Of a DNA stretch of 64,000 nucleotides, positions 25,234 through 34,098 are shown piece by piece (within the stretch, counting starts at the first letter, position 1; each line of letters opens with the position of its first letter). The notes beneath the pieces are model-generated. The model made no database searches. It was not told the origin of the DNA and saw only the letters and a list, made by a program, of their open reading frames with translations. Location: positions 434,001 to 498,000 of the forward strand of contig JAUHYQ010000001.1 of NCBI GenBank assembly GCA_030426355.1. The letters are read 5' to 3'. The DNA is from Gammaproteobacteria bacterium (GTDB lineage: Bacteria > Pseudomonadota > Gammaproteobacteria > Steroidobacterales > GCA-2729495). The position numbers and the translations under genes are program-made.

Positions 25234-26523
25234 GTGTCTGCCAAACCCAACGCTGCCCCTGAACCGGCTTCCGGCCGCCGTGCGCTGACCCTGCTGGCGC
25301 TGATCGCGGCCGGCGAAGCCGCCTTCTTTCTGCCTTTTCTGCTGGCGCGCGTGTTCCGCCCCACCGTGCTCGACGTATTTAACATCACCAATCTCGAACT
25401 GGGCACAGCCTACGGCGTCTATGGCGCGGTCGCGATGCTTGCATATCTGGGTGGCGGGCCGCTGGCCGATCGTTTTGGCGCTCGCAATTTATTAACCATC
25501 GCACTGCTCACCACCGCGGCTGGCGGCACATTGCTGATGACAGTGCCGACGCTATCAACACTGATAATGCTGTATGCCTACTGGGGTGTAACGACGATCG
25601 CGTTATTCTGGGCGCCGCTTATTAAGGCAACGCGTCAGTGGGGCGGCATCAATGAACAAGGCGTCGCGTTCGGTTTGCTGGACGGCGGACGCGGGCTGCT
25701 CGCCGCCATCGTTGCATCGCTCATGGTGATGCTGTTTGCGCAGTTGCTGCCCACGGATCCTGTTACCGCCAGCCTCGCCCAGTTAAGTGCCGCACTCCGG
25801 CAGGTCATTGTGCTGCTGTTTGCGATGACCGTGTGCATGGCGCTGGCCCTGTGGTTGTTGTTGCCGGCTAGCCAATCGACACCTCAAGCCGAGCCTGGCA
25901 CACCCGCGCGACTTAACCTGCAGGGGCTGCGGCGAGTGCTGCGCATGCCGACCGTCTGGCTGCAAGCCGTCATCATCTTGTGCGCCTATGTCGGGTTCAA
26001 AGCCGTGGACGATTTTTCGTTGTATGCCAACGAAGTGCTGGGCGTAAATCAGGTCGAAGCAGCCAACCTCGGCACACTGTCGCTCTGGGTGCGTCCCGTC
26101 GCAGCCGTCGCCGCCGGTTTCGCGGCGGATCGCCTGGGGGCGGGACGCATGACCATGCTGAGCTTTGCCGCGATGGCGTTGGGCGGCTCGGTATTGGCAT
26201 CCGGCACAATAGCGGCGGGGGTCTACGGGTTGTTTTTGTTAAGCGTGGTGGGCACCAGTCTTGGCATCTACGCGCTGCGTGGGCTGTATTTTGCCATCAT
26301 GCAGGAAGGCCGCGTGCCGCTTGCGGTGACCGGGAGTGCGGTTGGGCTGGTCTCGCTGATCGGCTACACACCGGACGTTTTTATGGGCCCGTTGATGGGT
26401 TTTCTGCTGGATCGTTCCCCGGGCGTCCTCGGACACCAGCATGTATTCATGGTGCTGACGGGTTTCGCAATGACAGGCTTAATAACCAGCGCGGTGTTTC
26501 ACCGCATGACAAAGAGGCATTAA
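25234..26523 (+). CDS. MFS transporter
   Basis: A 429-residue membrane protein read from GTG 25234; the frame is open further upstream to 24904, but that would cross hipB. It has twelve predicted hydrophobic segments, a motif A-like loop GGPLADRFGARNLLT near residue 80 and its repeat FAADRLGAGRMTM in the second half. YTPDVFMGPLMGFLLDRSPG near the end resembles the nitrate/oligosaccharide-like MFS branch, but the substrate is not identifiable. It is followed five bases later by a DUF427 gene, probably in the same transcript. Confidence 0.87.
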   Translation: MSAKPNAAPEPASGRRALTLLALIAAGEAAFFLPFLLARVFRPTVLDVFNITNLELGTAYGVYGAVAMLAYLGGGPLADRFGARNLLTIALLTTAAGGTLLMTVPTLSTLIMLYAYWGVTTIALFWAPLIKATRQWGGINEQGVAFGLLDGGRGLLAAIVASLMVMLFAQLLPTDPVTASLAQLSAALRQVIVLLFAMTVCMALALWLLLPASQSTPQAEPGTPARLNLQGLRRVLRMPTVWLQAVIILCAYVGFKAVDDFSLYANEVLGVNQVEAANLGTLSLWVRPVAAVAAGFAADRLGAGRMTMLSFAAMALGGSVLASGTIAAGVYGLFLLSVVGTSLGIYALRGLYFAIMQEGRVPLAVTGSAVGLVSLIGYTPDVFMGPLMGFLLDRSPGVLGHQHVFMVLTGFAMTGLITSAVFHRMTKRH

Positions 26524-26528
26524 TTCCC

Positions 26529-27038
26529 ATGTGGCACTACACCGGACAACAACGCCCGGACTTCGCCATCGAGCCCGGCGAGCAGCAGGAATCCGTGTGG
26601 GACTATCCCCGCCCGCCAGCGATCGTGGATTGTGATCAGCACGTGCGGGTCAGCGCCGGCGACACGCTTATCGCCGAAACGCGGCGAGCAAAGCGCGTCT
26701 GCGAAACCGCCAGCCCGCCGACTTTCTACCTGCCGCCGCAAGACATACTTTTCGACAAACTTGTTACGGTGCCGGGTAGTTCGTATTGCGAATGGAAAGG
26801 CGAAGCACGCTACTGGGCTCTCGCGGATAATCCAGCAGAACCAGTTGGCTGGAGTTACCCTGACCCCAAAGCGGCCTTCACGGCACTGCGGGACTGGTTG
26901 TGTTTTTACCCCGGCCGATTGGAATGCCAGGTGGATGGTGAGCGGGTGCGGCCCCAGGAAGGCGGTTTTTATGGCGGCTGGGTGACCGACAATATTGTCG
27001 GGCCCTGGAAGGGTTCACCCGGCAGCGGCCACTGGTAA
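26529..27038 (+). CDS. DUF427-domain protein
   Basis: A 169-residue soluble protein from ATG 26529. It carries the DUF427 fold: a conserved VRVSAGDTLIAETRRAKRVCET stretch (residues 37-58, described by its ends VRV and CET), YLPPQDILFDKL near 65, then SYCEWKGEARYWAL near 81 and WSYPDPKAAFTALRDWLCFYPG near 105. Members are small beta-tent-fold proteins of unknown enzymatic role, widespread in proteobacteria and actinobacteria. It lies five bases after the MFS gene and is convergent with egtD. Confidence 0.88.
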   Translation: MWHYTGQQRPDFAIEPGEQQESVWDYPRPPAIVDCDQHVRVSAGDTLIAETRRAKRVCETASPPTFYLPPQDILFDKLVTVPGSSYCEWKGEARYWALADNPAEPVGWSYPDPKAAFTALRDWLCFYPGRLECQVDGERVRPQEGGFYGGWVTDNIVGPWKGSPGSGHW

Positions 27039-27059
27039 GCGCCCGCCAATTGCGTGAGT

Positions 27060-28025
27060 TCAGACTGGCGTGAGGTACTGCACCGAGAACCACCCGCGAT
27101 TGTCCTGCCAGCACTCGCGCTGCTGCAACCCGGCTTGCCGACCGAGAGCAGCAAACTCGTCCGGATGGTATTTATAAGAACTCTCGGTATGAATCAATTC
27201 ACCCGCAGCAAAATCAACCGAGTCGCTCGCCAGCGTAACGGTGTGATCCCGCTTGCAGCGCAGATGCATCTCAACACGACCGGCGGACTCGTTGTACAGT
27301 GCATGATGCTCGAAGTTTGCAGTAGAAAAATTGCCGTCCAGCTGGGCATTCAGGTGATCGAGGACGTTCAGGTTGAACGCAGCGGTTACGCCCTCGGCAT
27401 CGTTGTATGCGGCGTGCAATACGTCAGTGTCTTTTTTGGTGTCCACACCGATCAACAGACCGCCATCACCGTTCATTAACGCGCGCATGCGGCGCATAAA
27501 TTCAACCGCAGCAGCCGGTTCGAAATTGCCTACCGATGAACCGGGATAAAAGAACACGCGTTTGCCGTCGGGTATATCAATATCCAAAGTCAGCCCGACC
27601 GTGTGGTCGCAGACTTGCGGGGCAACCGGCAATTGCGGGAATCGTTCGCTCAGCGCCGCCGCGCTGCGAACGAGATGTTCTGCCGAAATATCCATCGGCA
27701 CGTAAAGGTCAGGGGCGAGCTCCGGCAACAACCACGCAATCTTTTCGCACGAGCCGGCGCCGGGTTCGATCACCGTCGCCTCGGTACCGGCAGCCGCACA
27801 TATGGCAGCGGCATGGTCCTGAAAAATCTGCCGCTCGACACGTGGCAGATAGTATTCATCAAGCTCGGTAATCGTATCGAACAACGCCGAGCCTGTTTCA
27901 TCGTAAAAATACTTCGGCGCGATCCGCTTGGGTCGCTCACGCAGTCCGGCCAGCACTTCAGTCGCAACCGAATCTGAATTGAACCAAGCCTCGTTGGAGG
28001 AAGCGGATTGTGTCGCGTTAGTCAT
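27060..28025 (-). CDS. egtD: L-histidine N-alpha-methyltransferase EgtD
   Basis: A 321-residue SAM-dependent enzyme that trimethylates histidine to hercynine, the first step of ergothioneine synthesis. Conserved features include PKYFYDETGSALFDTITELDEYY at the N-terminus (residues 38-60), the SAM loop IEPGAGSCEKI near 86, FFYPGSSVGNFEP near 157, and the C-terminal GELIHTESSYKY with the glutamate that contacts the histidine amino group. The length is typical. It starts eight bases downstream of egtB, in the phzF-egtB-egtD operon. Confidence 0.96.
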   Translation of the reverse strand: MTNATQSASSNEAWFNSDSVATEVLAGLRERPKRIAPKYFYDETGSALFDTITELDEYYLPRVERQIFQDHAAAICAAAGTEATVIEPGAGSCEKIAWLLPELAPDLYVPMDISAEHLVRSAAALSERFPQLPVAPQVCDHTVGLTLDIDIPDGKRVFFYPGSSVGNFEPAAAVEFMRRMRALMNGDGGLLIGVDTKKDTDVLHAAYNDAEGVTAAFNLNVLDHLNAQLDGNFSTANFEHHALYNESAGRVEMHLRCKRDHTVTLASDSVDFAAGELIHTESSYKYHPDEFAALGRQAGLQQRECWQDNRGWFSVQYLTPV

Positions 28026-28033
28026 AACAGGTT

Positions 28034-29344
28034 TCAGAGGTCAGCAGCGAGGCGAATACCTGTGCATTGCCAGCGATCGGGGGGATAGAAAAAATTGCGG
28101 TAACTGGCGCGAACATGAAAAGCGTGGCTCATGCACGAACCGCCGCGTAACACCATCTGCCCGCTCATGAATTTGCCGTTGTATTCACCGACTGCGCCGG
28201 TGGGTGCCTTATAACCCGGATAAGGCAAATATGCGCTGTTAGTCCACTCCCAACAATCACCGTAGAGTTGCAACACGCGGCCGCCCTTGCCCTGCGCGGT
28301 TTGCGGATGCAATAGCCCGCTATCCACAAAGTTGCCTGCACAAGGCAACCCGGCGGCCACGCTCTCCCATTCTGCTTCGGTTGGCAAGCGATGGCCCGAC
28401 CAGGCGGCGTAAGCCTGTGCCTCGAAATAACTCACGTGCGAGACGGGTGCGGCAGGATCCAGCGGCTGCAAACCATTGAGCGTGTACTCGAGCCACTGAC
28501 CGTCAACACGCCCCCAGTAAAGGGGCTGCGTCCATCCCTGCTGTTGAACCTCGGCCCAACCATCCGATAACCAGTACTGCGGATCACGATAACCACCCTG
28601 TTCAATAAAGGCCAGGTACTCGGCATTTGTGACCAGCCGATTGCTCATGCGAAAAGGCTGTAGCAACACCTTGTGTCGTGGTCGCTCGTTATCAAAGCAA
28701 AAACCGCTATCGCTATTTTTATCATGGCCGACACAGACTTCGCCGCCTGCGCAATCAATGAATGTAAGTGGCAAAGGCTCTGCCCTTTGATCAGGGTCGA
28801 AACCACCCTCGCCATCTGATCGGTAGGCAGGCAACAAAGGGTTCTGAAACAGGTTGTATTTGATATCCGTCAGCAACAGCTCCTGGTGCTGTGCCTCGTG
28901 GTGCAGACCCAATTCAATACGGTCGAAGATCGCCCCGGCGCTGGCTGCTTGCGGATCGACCTCATCGATAAGTTCAAGCACGGCAACATCGACCTGATCA
29001 CGATACGCTTGCACTTCGCCTAAGGCCGGGCGCGACAGCAGTCCGCGCTGTGCGCGGGGAAACTGCTCGCCAATACCGTTGTAATAGGAGTTGAACAACA
29101 CGCCGTAACGGGGATCGACCGGCTGATAACCGACCGCAAAAGGCTCCAGCACGAATGCTTCAAAAAACCAGGCTGTGTGAGCGAGATGCCATTTCGCCGG
29201 ACTGGTGTCTGGCATGGCCTGGAGGTTGCAGTCTTCGGGAGTCAGCCCTGCCACCATGGCGACAGTATGCGCGCGCACTTCGGTAAAACGACTCGACAAA
29301 GCGCGTTCGCAAACTGCTCGATCCTGTGGTTGCGCCATCGACAT
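28034..29344 (-). CDS. egtB: Ergothioneine biosynthesis sulfoxide synthase EgtB
   Basis: A 436-residue protein from ATG 29344 (the frame is open to 29398). The N-terminal DinB-like domain supplies the non-heme iron histidines: one in KWHLAHTAWFFE near residue 52 and two in LHHEAQHQELLLTD. The C-terminal half is a formylglycine-generating-enzyme-like (FGE-sulfatase) domain with VSYFEAQAYAAWSGHRLPTEAEWE and the closing RGGSCMSHAFHVRASYRNF. EgtB joins hercynine to cysteine or gamma-glutamylcysteine with O2. No egtA, egtC or egtE is seen, so cysteine may be the direct sulfur donor and the C-S lyase lies elsewhere. Confidence 0.95.
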   Translation of the reverse strand: MSMAQPQDRAVCERALSSRFTEVRAHTVAMVAGLTPEDCNLQAMPDTSPAKWHLAHTAWFFEAFVLEPFAVGYQPVDPRYGVLFNSYYNGIGEQFPRAQRGLLSRPALGEVQAYRDQVDVAVLELIDEVDPQAASAGAIFDRIELGLHHEAQHQELLLTDIKYNLFQNPLLPAYRSDGEGGFDPDQRAEPLPLTFIDCAGGEVCVGHDKNSDSGFCFDNERPRHKVLLQPFRMSNRLVTNAEYLAFIEQGGYRDPQYWLSDGWAEVQQQGWTQPLYWGRVDGQWLEYTLNGLQPLDPAAPVSHVSYFEAQAYAAWSGHRLPTEAEWESVAAGLPCAGNFVDSGLLHPQTAQGKGGRVLQLYGDCWEWTNSAYLPYPGYKAPTGAVGEYNGKFMSGQMVLRGGSCMSHAFHVRASYRNFFYPPDRWQCTGIRLAADL

Positions 29345-29351
29345 AGATTCG

Positions 29352-30167
29352 CTAACGATACGCGACCCGCGCGGATAATTCGACCGTACCGTCCGCACAC
29401 CGCAACTGCATCAGGGCACCGCCGGCAGATAATTGCCGAACGGGATAACACGCGCTGCCAATAACCGACTCCCAGTAAGCCCCCAGTTGCACCGCCGCAG
29501 AGCCCGTTGCGCTGTCTTCCGGCTGACCGTACTGAGGCGCGAAGTACCGGAATACAATACCCTTCAGTGCAGGATCGCGGGCAGTAACTATCACCGCGCG
29601 CCGGGTAGCTGCCGAGAATGCGCCAAAGTTAGGCACTAACTTCAACACATCGTCCGGCGATGCCAGCTCTAGAATCAGGTAGTTATCAGCGCCACCCGCT
29701 TCCGCTGCAAGAAGCGGCGATACGCCCAGCAATTCTGGCGCAAAGGCCGGCGCATCACAGCGGGTTAATGGCGGCCGTTTGTAAACCAGCAGAATGTCCG
29801 CATCCGCCGCTCCGGCTCGCCGCGCCTGCCATTGTTGATGCTGATTAAAAAAATTCAGCTCAGGCAGATCCGGCTCCAATTTATTGAAGACATGCATCGC
29901 TGCCGCCAGCGCTCCATGGCCGCAGAAGCGAATCTCCCGGCCGGCCGGATCACAAACGTCTGCGCGATAACGCCCCGCCACGCCCGTGACAAAAACTGAA
30001 ACGCAATTCGCTTTGGCGGCCGCGCCCAGCGGCTTGGCATGCGGCCCGACCGAATCGTCAGTCAGGTATTGCACGCAGGCCAGTCCGCCTGCAGCAGGCT
30101 CTTGATTGTGGCTCGCATGCATGCAGCACACGAATGCAGGCTGCGTCGCTCTATTCACGGTATGCAT
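29352..30167 (-). CDS. PhzF-family isomerase-like protein
   Basis: A 271-residue protein of the PhzF/diaminopimelate-epimerase fold. The family motifs are REIRFCGHGALAAAMHVF near residue 80 and YGQPEDSATGSAAVQLGAYW near 215. The N-terminus departs from the usual pattern: the typical F.GNPAAVV stretch is replaced by SHNQEPAAGGLACVQYL. PhzF homologues isomerise or epimerise small acids, and most have unknown substrates. The stop codon is seven bases upstream of egtB, so it heads the ergothioneine operon. Whether it acts in that pathway is unknown. It is divergent from the TonB receptor at 30320. Confidence 0.82.
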   Translation of the reverse strand: MHTVNRATQPAFVCCMHASHNQEPAAGGLACVQYLTDDSVGPHAKPLGAAAKANCVSVFVTGVAGRYRADVCDPAGREIRFCGHGALAAAMHVFNKLEPDLPELNFFNQHQQWQARRAGAADADILLVYKRPPLTRCDAPAFAPELLGVSPLLAAEAGGADNYLILELASPDDVLKLVPNFGAFSAATRRAVIVTARDPALKGIVFRYFAPQYGQPEDSATGSAAVQLGAYWESVIGSACYPVRQLSAGGALMQLRCADGTVELSARVAYR

Positions 30168-30319
30168 TCCATCTAAGCATAAGCCCTTATAACACTGGTC
30201 ACTGTCTGCATCAGATGCTGACTAAACGACAACCTGAATCAGGTGTCTTGTAATTCAACACCAAAGGTGTAACGTTTCAGTTACATCAATCTTGGCATCA
30301 AGCCCCTGGGGAGGTCATT

Positions 30320-32719
30320 TTGAACAAGCACATAAGTTTAGCGCTGGCCATGACACTGGCCGTTGGCACCGTGAGCATTGCAGCGCCAACCGCCGGCTGG
30401 GCCGCTACGGACGAAATCACAGTGACGGTGCGTAAGCGCGCGGAAAACAAGCAAGACATTCCGATGTCCATTGAAGCGTTCACGGCCGAAGATCTAGAAC
30501 GCAGAAACATGGTTGCCATCTCGGATCTCGCCGCCAGTACACCAGGCCTGAGTATTGAACAGCAGGGTTCGGGCGGTTTTGTTACGCCCGTGATTCGCGG
30601 TATGGCGCAAAATGTCATTAGCACCGACCTGAGTTACGACAACAACGTCGGTATATTTGTGAATGGCATCTACCAGTCCGGCCGCAACTCGGTAGATCTT
30701 GAACTCGTCGGCATCGACCGCGTAGAAGTTGCACGCGGCCCGCAAAGCGCTCTCTACGGTCGGTCATCCTTTGCCGGCGCGATTAACTATGTGTACTCGG
30801 TACCGCAGGATGAAGCCGAAGGCACCGTGACCGCCACCTTAGGCTCCGATGAAGATTACGGCGCTACCGTTGATCTCGGCGGCCCGCTGGTTGGTGACTC
30901 GCTTAGCGGACGGATTTCGCTCGGTTACCGCGAGTTTGACGGCACCGTCGGTAATCTGGCCGGTGGTGACAACCTGCAGGGCTACGAATCAACCGCCGGC
31001 GCCGCCGCTCTGGTGTTTACACCGAATGAACAGTTCACTGCGACCCTCAACATGCTATACAGCGATCGCACCAATGATCAGGATGCGCAGTTTCTTGTGC
31101 CGCTGAATTGCGGTGACAACGGCATGGGAACACCCACCTACCGCTGCGGCACGCTGGATGCACAGGGTGACGTGGACATCAGCGGCAACGGCTTCGCCGA
31201 CGCAAAGGTCGAACAGTACTCGCTGAAACTCGAATTCGACACCGACTTGTTTACGGTTACCAGCGTTACCGGCATTACGAAGTCGGACTACAACACCGTG
31301 CTGGATCGCGATTACGGTTCGCTGGAACTGGGCACCGGCCTGACACTCGGGGTCTGCACACCGGTCGCGCCCGGTGTACCTTGCTTCGTGCCTACCGGAG
31401 GCTTCGATACGGGGGTGCAATCGTATGCCCACTCCGACTCCGAAACCGATGACTTCAGTCAGGAATTCCGCATTACATCGGCTGCCTCCGAGGGCCTTAC
31501 CTGGATGCTCGGCGCCTTTTATTATGAATCCGACACCGAAACCAGAACAGCCGCCTCACTGGGCAACGACCAGCTGCTGCCTGGGACGACGTACACCGGC
31601 TTTTTCGCCCCGCCGTTTCTGGTTGCCGACCCGTTCACGCAATCTAACCCCTTCAACAATTTTGATGCCGACACAAGGGAGTGGTCGCTGTTCGCGCAGG
31701 CAGGCTTTGACATTACGGATGAGCTGAACTTCAACGCTGAAGGCCGCTACACCAACGAAGATAAAGAAACGCATATCACCTATAACTTGTTCCCAACGGA
31801 TGAAACTTATAAGCGGTCGTATAGCTATTTCAGCCCGCGTCTGACTCTTTCTTACGAACCAAAAAACAACGAGAACCTGCTGATATACGCGAGTGCTGCC
31901 AAAGGTGTGCGCACCGGCGGCATCAACGGCGGCGTAACAGGCTGCAGCCCTTTTGGCGGGGCAGGCCCTGCCTGTAGCGCGGCTCAGGCCCGCGAACGCT
32001 TCTTCGATCCTGAAGAAAACTGGACGTATGAGATCGGCACGAAGAACACACTGCTTGATGGCGCCTTGCAGCTGAACACGGCCATTTACTACACCGACTG
32101 GACGGACATGCAGCTGCCTGAGTTGAATGCTGACGCTTTCGGCACCCACGTCACAAACGTGAACGGCGGCGCCGACATTTACGGTCTGGAGGTTGACGGT
32201 GCGTTTGCGCTATCCGAGATGGTGACCATAACCGGCGGCTACGGCTACACCAAGCCGGAATTCAAGAGCGGCACGCTTGACGGCTCAGTTGTATCGTCCT
32301 GCGGCACGGATGGATCGTTGTGCAACATAGTCATGACACCGGGCGGCCTGTTAGCGGCCGATGTCGGCGGCAATACACTGGGTCGGACAGCCGAGCATCA
32401 GCTGAACCTGGGCTTGCTGCTGGAAGGCCAGCTTGGCGACTCAGGTCTGAACTGGTATGCGCAAACGAACGTAAATTATCAAAGTGAAAACTTCGCCCGT
32501 TCCATTAATGCACTGGAGTATGGCGAACGCACACTGGTAGATCTGCGCGTTGCTGTGTATCAGGAAGCCTACGAAATTGCATTCTGGGCGAAGAATGTAT
32601 TCGATGACGAATACGTTAACGCGCAAGCTTTGCAGCCTGGTCTGGATGGTAACCGGCGCATTGATGCTTATCAGGGCAACGGGCGTCGCTTCGGCGTAAC
32701 CGGCACCTATCGCTTTTAG
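30320..32719 (+). CDS. TonB-dependent outer-membrane receptor
   Basis: A 799-residue receptor. TTG 30320 is supported by GGGGAGG five bases upstream. A signal peptide (MNKHISLALAMTLAVGTVSIAAP, residues 1-23) is followed by a short TonB-box-like segment (DEITVTVRK) and the plug domain (QDIPMSIEAFTAEDLERRN, then VARGPQSALYGRSSFAGAINY). The rest is a 22-strand barrel ending in the aromatic FGVTGTYRF. It imports a substrate too large or rare for porins (siderophore, vitamin, oligosaccharide or lipid breakdown product) with TonB energy. No Fur box was recognised upstream. A strong terminator follows. Confidence 0.94.
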   Translation: MNKHISLALAMTLAVGTVSIAAPTAGWAATDEITVTVRKRAENKQDIPMSIEAFTAEDLERRNMVAISDLAASTPGLSIEQQGSGGFVTPVIRGMAQNVISTDLSYDNNVGIFVNGIYQSGRNSVDLELVGIDRVEVARGPQSALYGRSSFAGAINYVYSVPQDEAEGTVTATLGSDEDYGATVDLGGPLVGDSLSGRISLGYREFDGTVGNLAGGDNLQGYESTAGAAALVFTPNEQFTATLNMLYSDRTNDQDAQFLVPLNCGDNGMGTPTYRCGTLDAQGDVDISGNGFADAKVEQYSLKLEFDTDLFTVTSVTGITKSDYNTVLDRDYGSLELGTGLTLGVCTPVAPGVPCFVPTGGFDTGVQSYAHSDSETDDFSQEFRITSAASEGLTWMLGAFYYESDTETRTAASLGNDQLLPGTTYTGFFAPPFLVADPFTQSNPFNNFDADTREWSLFAQAGFDITDELNFNAEGRYTNEDKETHITYNLFPTDETYKRSYSYFSPRLTLSYEPKNNENLLIYASAAKGVRTGGINGGVTGCSPFGGAGPACSAAQARERFFDPEENWTYEIGTKNTLLDGALQLNTAIYYTDWTDMQLPELNADAFGTHVTNVNGGADIYGLEVDGAFALSEMVTITGGYGYTKPEFKSGTLDGSVVSSCGTDGSLCNIVMTPGGLLAADVGGNTLGRTAEHQLNLGLLLEGQLGDSGLNWYAQTNVNYQSENFARSINALEYGERTLVDLRVAVYQEAYEIAFWAKNVFDDEYVNAQALQPGLDGNRRIDAYQGNGRRFGVTGTYRF

Positions 32720-32744
32720 AAGCTAAGCCGCCATTTGCAATGCT

Positions 32745-32782
32745 ATGCCCCGCACACCGTGATGTGTGCGGGGCATTTTTTC
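32745..32782 (+). terminator. Strong terminator after TonB receptor gene
   Basis: ATGCCCCGCACAC (32745-32757) pairs perfectly with GTGTGCGGGGCAT (32764-32776) around a 6-base loop, followed by six T. The next gene starts 11 bases later, so that gene either depends on read-through or has its own promoter. Confidence 0.9.
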
Positions 32783-32793
32783 AGGAGAACACG

Positions 32794-33156
32794 ATGTCAA
32801 AATACGAAGACATGTTCCTGGCCTCATCGAAGGCATATGACGATCAGGACTACGACAAAATGATGAGCTTTGTTGCCGATGACTATCAGTTCTACGGCAT
32901 CACCGACGACGGCCCGAAGCTCCGCGCCAACGGCAAAGATCAGGCCACCGCCGCACTTAAAATGGTGCTGGAAAGCGATAGCTACGTTAAAGGCGAAGTA
33001 GACTTTCTGAAAGGCTTCGGCAATCTGGTGATTGCACTTGAGAAAGACCGGTTTCGCGAAGACGATCAGGTGGTCACGCGCAGCACTTTAGGCGTGTACG
33101 AATACCGTGGCAACAAACTGGTGCGCGCTTTTAGCTTCCCGGTTAAAGAGGAGTAA
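32794..33156 (+). CDS. SnoaL/NTF2-like small protein
   Basis: A 120-residue protein from ATG 32794 with CAGGAG upstream. A longer frame from 32740 would begin inside the terminator. The sequence pattern (KYEDMFLASSKAYDDQDYDKMMSFVADDYQFYG, ending with a beta-rich C-terminus) fits the SnoaL/NTF2-like alpha+beta barrel, a family of small ligand-binding proteins, isomerases and cyclases. The pocket residues do not point to a substrate. Convergent with the dienelactone hydrolase gene, with adjacent stop codons. Confidence 0.65.
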   Translation: MSKYEDMFLASSKAYDDQDYDKMMSFVADDYQFYGITDDGPKLRANGKDQATAALKMVLESDSYVKGEVDFLKGFGNLVIALEKDRFREDDQVVTRSTLGVYEYRGNKLVRAFSFPVKEE

Positions 33157-34041
33157 CTACAGATTGCGTTCCAGAAACGCGGTGGTCTTTTCCCACGCAT
33201 CCGCGGCAGCTTCAGGGTTGTACTCGGTGCCGCTGGGGTTAGAGAAAGCATGCTCCGCGTCACGGTAGATGTAGAACTCAAGATCCTTCTTCAACTCCGC
33301 CATGGAAGTGGCAAAGGCGTAGGCTTTTTTGGGCGGCACGATAAAATCATCGCCGGCAAAAATACCCAGCACGGGCATATCGAGCACGACAAGTTCTTCT
33401 TTATCGTCCGTAACTCCACCGTAGTAAATAATCGCAGCGTCGATATCATCATGAAAATTCAGCGCGGTGAGCAACGACCAGCGCCCACCCATGCACCAGC
33501 CGATCACGCCAATTTTGGTAGCTCCGACGCTTTTCAAATAAGCTATCGCGTCCTTGATATTGGCCAGCCCCGCCTCTTCGTTATTGCTTAGCGCGCGACT
33601 CATGCGCATCGCATCTTTGGGCTGCCCGGCTACGCTGCCGTTGTAAAGATCCACTGCCAATGTCATGTAGCCCTGCCCGGCAATTCGCTCCCCGGCACGA
33701 CGTATGCTGTCGTCCAGCCCCCACCACTGATGAATCACAATAATTGCGGGCAGGTCGCCGGCAGCGTTATCCGGTTTTGCCAGCCAGCCGTTAAGCTGCT
33801 GACCGTCTACGGAGGTGTACTTGACTGCCTTGCCGCTCACCGGCTGCGCGGGCTCAGTCCAAGCCATTGGCGATGGAACCGGCGCGTCGTTGGCGTGCTC
33901 TTTTGCCATATTCGCCAGTTCTTGCTCAGCGGCTGTCGGCGTCATGGAACATGCCGACAATGCCATCGCCAGCATGGTCAGCCACACCGTTCCGCAAAGG
34001 GTTTTCGTCACCAATATATGCACGCTGTTTCTCCCGCTCAT
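33157..34041 (-). CDS. Dienelactone hydrolase-family lipoprotein
   Basis: A 294-residue protein. ATG 34041 is chosen because AGGAAGG lies six bases upstream; an in-frame TTG at 34044 is adjacent. A lipoprotein signal ends in ALSACSM near residue 30, so it is exported and lipid-anchored. The DLH fold has IVIHQWWGLDDSIRRAGERIA near 100, the nucleophile cysteine in IGWCMGGRW near 175, an aspartate in FAGDDFIVP near 230 and the histidine in DAEHAF near 261. The family hydrolyses dienelactones or carboxymethylenebutenolide in aromatic degradation, though lipoprotein members have other substrates. Confidence 0.9.
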   Translation of the reverse strand: MSGRNSVHILVTKTLCGTVWLTMLAMALSACSMTPTAAEQELANMAKEHANDAPVPSPMAWTEPAQPVSGKAVKYTSVDGQQLNGWLAKPDNAAGDLPAIIVIHQWWGLDDSIRRAGERIAGQGYMTLAVDLYNGSVAGQPKDAMRMSRALSNNEEAGLANIKDAIAYLKSVGATKIGVIGWCMGGRWSLLTALNFHDDIDAAIIYYGGVTDDKEELVVLDMPVLGIFAGDDFIVPPKKAYAFATSMAELKKDLEFYIYRDAEHAFSNPSGTEYNPEAAADAWEKTTAFLERNL

Positions 34042-34098
34042 CAATTGCCTTCCTGCTAGTATGTTGGCTTTTCCTACCGCCGTCTAACCAACAACAAA

